DNA of 16,056 nucleotides, taken from the NCBI GenBank assembly GCA_023129355.1, contig JAGMCC010000006.1:1-16056 (forward strand), read 5' to 3'. A program made the position numbers and the translations under genes. This document shows positions 14,493 to 16,056 of the stretch, piece after piece; within the stretch, counting starts at the first letter, position 1; the number at the start of each line of letters is the position of its first letter. The notes beneath the pieces were generated by a model. That model saw nothing but the letters and a program-made list of their open reading frames with translations, made no database searches and was not told where the DNA came from. The DNA is from Dehalococcoidia bacterium (GTDB lineage Bacteria > Chloroflexota > Dehalococcoidia > E44-bin15).

Positions 14493-15143
14493 CTAATCCT
14501 CAGCCAGGAACATAGCCCCCGAGACCACGAAGTAGACACCCATGCCGATAAGGGCTACGCCACAGGCCAGCAGTAACCCACGGTATACCCTGAGACTCAT
14601 CAGCCGCTTCCCCCGTGCGACGACCAGGGACACCATGCTATACCATCCCAAATCAGACAGGATATGGCCTAAGTAGAAGACCACTACACCTATTGCTCCT
14701 GCCGCCAGGGACCACAATACATAAGTGGTCCCCACTGTGGCCCACCATATGAGCCAGTAGGGGTTGGCTACGCTCAACACCGCACCGGTTGCGATCAGCC
14801 GCCGCCCCTGCCTTGCCGACTGAGGGCTGACCTCCAGTGGAGCCACGACCCGGCGAGCCTGGCGCAGGAGGGCATACGCCATGCCCAGCAGGAAGAGGCC
14901 GCCGACCACCCCAATGATCCCAGACACCAGGCTTTGTCCCAGAACCTCGCTCAGCCCCCAGACCAGGGCTACTACTAGCAGCAGTTCGACTATGGCGTGC
15001 CCCAGGATTAAGAGCGGGCCAGCACGAAACCCTCGCCTCGCCGCCTCGCTGATGTTGACGGCAAGGAGAGGCCCGGGCATCATGGCGCCGGAAAGGCCGA
15101 CGACAAATGAGGTGCCGAAGATGAGGAAGAGGCTGGTAGCCAC
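14493..15143 (-). CDS. LysE/RhtB-family transporter
   Basis: This 216-residue integral membrane protein of the LysE amino-acid exporter superfamily has the family signature GLSGAMMPGPLLAVNISEAARRGFRAG at about residues 16-42, a glycine-rich second helix (PLLILGHAIVELLLV), and the central ANPYWLIWW motif before the last helices. About six membrane helices are evident. The substrate is not readable; family members export lysine, homoserine, threonine or other small molecules. The start is the GTG at 15143, fitting the family N-terminus and the only in-frame candidate nearby, but there is no ribosome site ahead of it. It lies inside the interval bounded by the two tRNA-Ile 3' ends, so it may have arrived with the integrated DNA. 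No link to the lysine operon is shown. Confidence 0.88.
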   Translation of the reverse strand: MATSLFLIFGTSFVVGLSGAMMPGPLLAVNISEAARRGFRAGPLLILGHAIVELLLVVALVWGLSEVLGQSLVSGIIGVVGGLFLLGMAYALLRQARRVVAPLEVSPQSARQGRRLIATGAVLSVANPYWLIWWATVGTTYVLWSLAAGAIGVVVFYLGHILSDLGWYSMVSLVVARGKRLMSLRVYRGLLLACGVALIGMGVYFVVSGAMFLAED

Positions 15144-15383
15144 GATTTCAGTTTGGCATAGAGCTGGGACGAAGTCAATCGGCCAGCGAGATGCCTATGG
15201 TGAAACCAGAGAGCCTTCGGTCAATCTTTTAAACATGCTATTCTTGTTTAGTTGGCAAACACACCATCAGCCTCTTTTGTTCCTTCATGTTCAATGTCAC
15301 CTGCTCTTTCATAGGGTGACATTTTCTCAGAACAGTTAAGGGGTGACAAAATCATAGAACATTAACAGCAACCATAGCTCTAC
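15144..15383. other. Intergenic region containing a transposon-end-like repeat cluster
   Basis: This lies between the start of the LysE-family gene and the promoter at 15384. No gene is supported. Apart from the repeat cluster at 15293-15367, a TTGACT lies about 30 bases ahead of the LysE start on the minus strand, but no good -10 follows at the right distance. Confidence 0.5.
15293..15367. repeat. Inverted and tandem GGTGACA repeats, possible insertion-sequence end relic
   Basis: AATGTCACC (15293-15301) and GGTGACATT (15315-15323) form a perfect nine-base inverted repeat. GGGTGACA recurs at 15314-15321 and 15341-15348, 27 bases apart, and each copy is followed at the same offset by AGAACA. 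Repeated GGTGACA-type motifs at such spacing are reminiscent of the multiple transposase-binding sites at the ends of some integrase-type (DDE) insertion sequences. No transposase is present. Operator sites for a regulator of the flanking genes are the alternative. Confidence 0.45.
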
Positions 15384-15412
15384 TTGACAAAACCGCAAAC
15401 TTATGTTAACCT
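15384..15412 (+). promoter_or_regulatory. Candidate promoter of the small gene at 15454
   Basis: A perfect -35 TTGACA (15384-15389) is followed after 17 bases by TAACCT (15407-15412), a weak -10 with 3 of 6 matches. It points at the small gene 42 bases further on. The GGTGACA repeats lie just upstream. Confidence 0.5.
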
Positions 15413-15453
15413 TGGCAATTTCTTAGCGGAGCACCTTAAAAGGCGTAAGCAAG

Positions 15454-15657
15454 GTGGTGAACGAAGTGGAGATTAGGCTTAATGTGGATGTGGATGAGGC
15501 GACATTCTATTGGCTAGCAGGAGGGAAAGGTGTCGTTTCGGCGGAGGACGCTGCTAAGGAGGTCCTGAGTACACGGGCCAAGGAGCAGCAGGAACTGGTC
15601 AAGCGGAGAGCGATGGCAAGAAGGCTGGAAAGGACCCCCGCATTAGTGGGCAAGTAG
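15454..15657 (+). CDS. Small hypothetical protein
   Basis: This is a 67-residue soluble, charged protein of unknown family. The N-terminal half has a strand-like VEIRLNVDVDEATFYWL and a turn (AGGKGVVS). The C-terminal half is a continuous, strongly basic and Glu/Gln-rich helix (AEDAAKEVLSTRAKEQQEL, then VKRRAMARRLERT), reminiscent of small DNA-binding or antitoxin-like proteins; that is only an impression. It starts at the GTG at 15454 (a second GTG follows directly), with AAGG about ten bases ahead. It has a candidate promoter (15384-15412) and a strong terminator downstream (15783-15824), which supports a real transcription unit. It lies inside the interval bounded by the two tRNA-Ile 3' ends. 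No partner toxin gene is adjacent. Confidence 0.55.
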   Translation: MVNEVEIRLNVDVDEATFYWLAGGKGVVSAEDAAKEVLSTRAKEQQELVKRRAMARRLERTPALVGK

Positions 15658-15705
15658 ATAGAAGGTATAGCACGGATGAAGTCCGGTTAAAAGATAGCAC
15701 TCCAG

Positions 15706-15724
15706 CGATGGGTTGACACCATCG
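15706..15724 (+). repeat. Hairpin CGATGG/CCATCG
   Basis: This is a perfect six-base stem around a seven-base loop, the first of three hairpins between the small gene and its terminator. It may be part of a structured 3' untranslated region or a small RNA. Confidence 0.5.
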
Positions 15725-15742
15725 ACCTCTTGATAGCGTGAA

Positions 15743-15776
15743 TAGTTTAGGGTTTGCCGTCACTAGCCCTAAACTA
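15743..15776 (+). repeat. Ten-base perfect inverted repeat
   Basis: TAGTTTAGGG (15743-15752) pairs perfectly with CCCTAAACTA (15767-15776) around a 14-base loop. No T-run follows, so it is not a terminator by itself. It precedes a second strong hairpin by six bases. Confidence 0.7.
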
Positions 15777-15782
15777 CTTGAT

Positions 15783-15824
15783 AAGGGCTTAGGTATATTG
15801 CCTAAGCCCTTCTTAATACTTTTT
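15783..15824 (+). terminator. Intrinsic terminator of the small gene at 15454
   Basis: AAGGGCTTAGG (15783-15793) pairs perfectly with CCTAAGCCCTT (15801-15811) around a seven-base loop. A T-rich stretch ending in five Ts (15820-15824) follows after a few bases. It is read on the plus strand and is the strongest hairpin in the window. Confidence 0.75.
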
Positions 15825-15986
15825 CGCTTTCTGTAATAGCTAACAGGGCAATTGTCTGGGGAGATTTACCTGCGCAGCGGCAGTTCAGAATATAACCCTG
15901 GGTTAGTTCTTGGAGACTGATGACGGGGAGAGTTAAGCGGTCTATAATTTGTTTTTCTATGCCATGCGGCACGGAATCAGCTTTAG
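15825..15986. other. tRNA-flanking stretch without a gene
   Basis: No reading frame is supported. It contains the palindrome TAACCC-T-GGGTTA near 15893-15906, a TATAAT (15943-15948) without a matching -35, and a small TGCC/GGCA hairpin near 15958-15972 that could follow the tRNA transcript on the minus strand. Confidence 0.4.
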
Positions 15987-16056
15987 TGGTGGGCCATCCT
16001 GGACTCGAACCAGGGACCCCAGTCTTATCAGGACTGTGCTCTAACCAACTGAGCTA
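15987..16056 (-). tRNA. tRNA-Ile (anticodon GAT), 5' end cut by the window end
   Basis: Read on the minus strand, the sequence forms a D-stem GCTC/GAGC, an anticodon stem CAGTC/GACTG with loop CTGATAA (anticodon GAT), a T-stem CCTGG/CCAGG with loop TTCGAGT, the acceptor 3' strand ATGGCCC, a discriminator A, and an encoded CCA (15987-15989). Only the seven bases of the 5' acceptor strand are missing beyond 16056. The gene decodes isoleucine ATC/ATT codons. A copy of its 3' end lies at 14404-14425. Confidence 0.95.

Noticed and set aside
1..16056. CRISPR array or toxin-antitoxin pair
   Set aside because: No regularly spaced repeats with unique spacers were seen. The small gene at 15454 has an antitoxin-like look but no partner gene.

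Overview
The window looks like chromosomal DNA of an uncultured bacterium, most likely Chloroflexota and probably Dehalococcoidia. I base this on the gene order rpsO-pnp-dapB-asd-dapA-CBS, the protein sequences, and the partner-less ADP-forming acyl-CoA ligase subunit. The lineage call is inference from recognition, not from a search. The DNA is a conserved housekeeping block on the left and a patchwork of accessory genes on the right, where two 3'-end gene duplications and a possible insertion-sequence relic point to past integration events.

Layout. 1-45 is the extreme 3' end of purA. 46-597 holds a small Cys-motif gene and then a second, separate copy of the purA 3' end. 629-6383, on the minus strand, is one compact operon read from a very good promoter at 6395-6423: rpsO, pnp, dapB, asd, dapA and a two-CBS-domain protein. 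It joins ribosome and RNA turnover genes to the first diaminopimelate/lysine steps (Asd makes aspartate semialdehyde, DapA condenses it with pyruvate, DapB reduces the product). 6424-6720 has no intact gene but carries a short reading frame resembling the start of an enoyl-CoA hydratase. 6721-10865, on the minus strand, is a tightly overlapping three-gene operon: GT4 glycosyltransferase, GH65 disaccharide phosphorylase and a beta-phosphoglucomutase-like HAD protein. It has its own promoter at 10915-10943.

10866-11440 is a long divergent intergenic region with several hairpins. It ends in a promoter followed at once by an intrinsic terminator in front of a 469-residue ADP-forming acyl-CoA ligase alpha-type subunit (11441-12850). 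Next come a 59-residue two-helix membrane protein with a clear promoter, and a convergent CrtC/AttH-type lipocalin-fold protein on the minus strand.

The right end, about 14404-16056, is bounded by a direct repeat of the 3' end of tRNA-Ile(GAT). The real tRNA is cut by the window end at 16056. Between the two copies lie a LysE-family exporter, a repeat cluster resembling a transposon end, a small unknown gene with its own promoter, and a run of strong hairpins ending in a terminator. I read this as the remnant of an element integrated into the tRNA gene.

No CRISPR array, intact transposase, integrase or rRNA was seen. The best candidates for something less ordinary are the GT4-GH65-HAD sugar module, the two 3'-end duplications, and the attenuator-like leader at 11342-11440.
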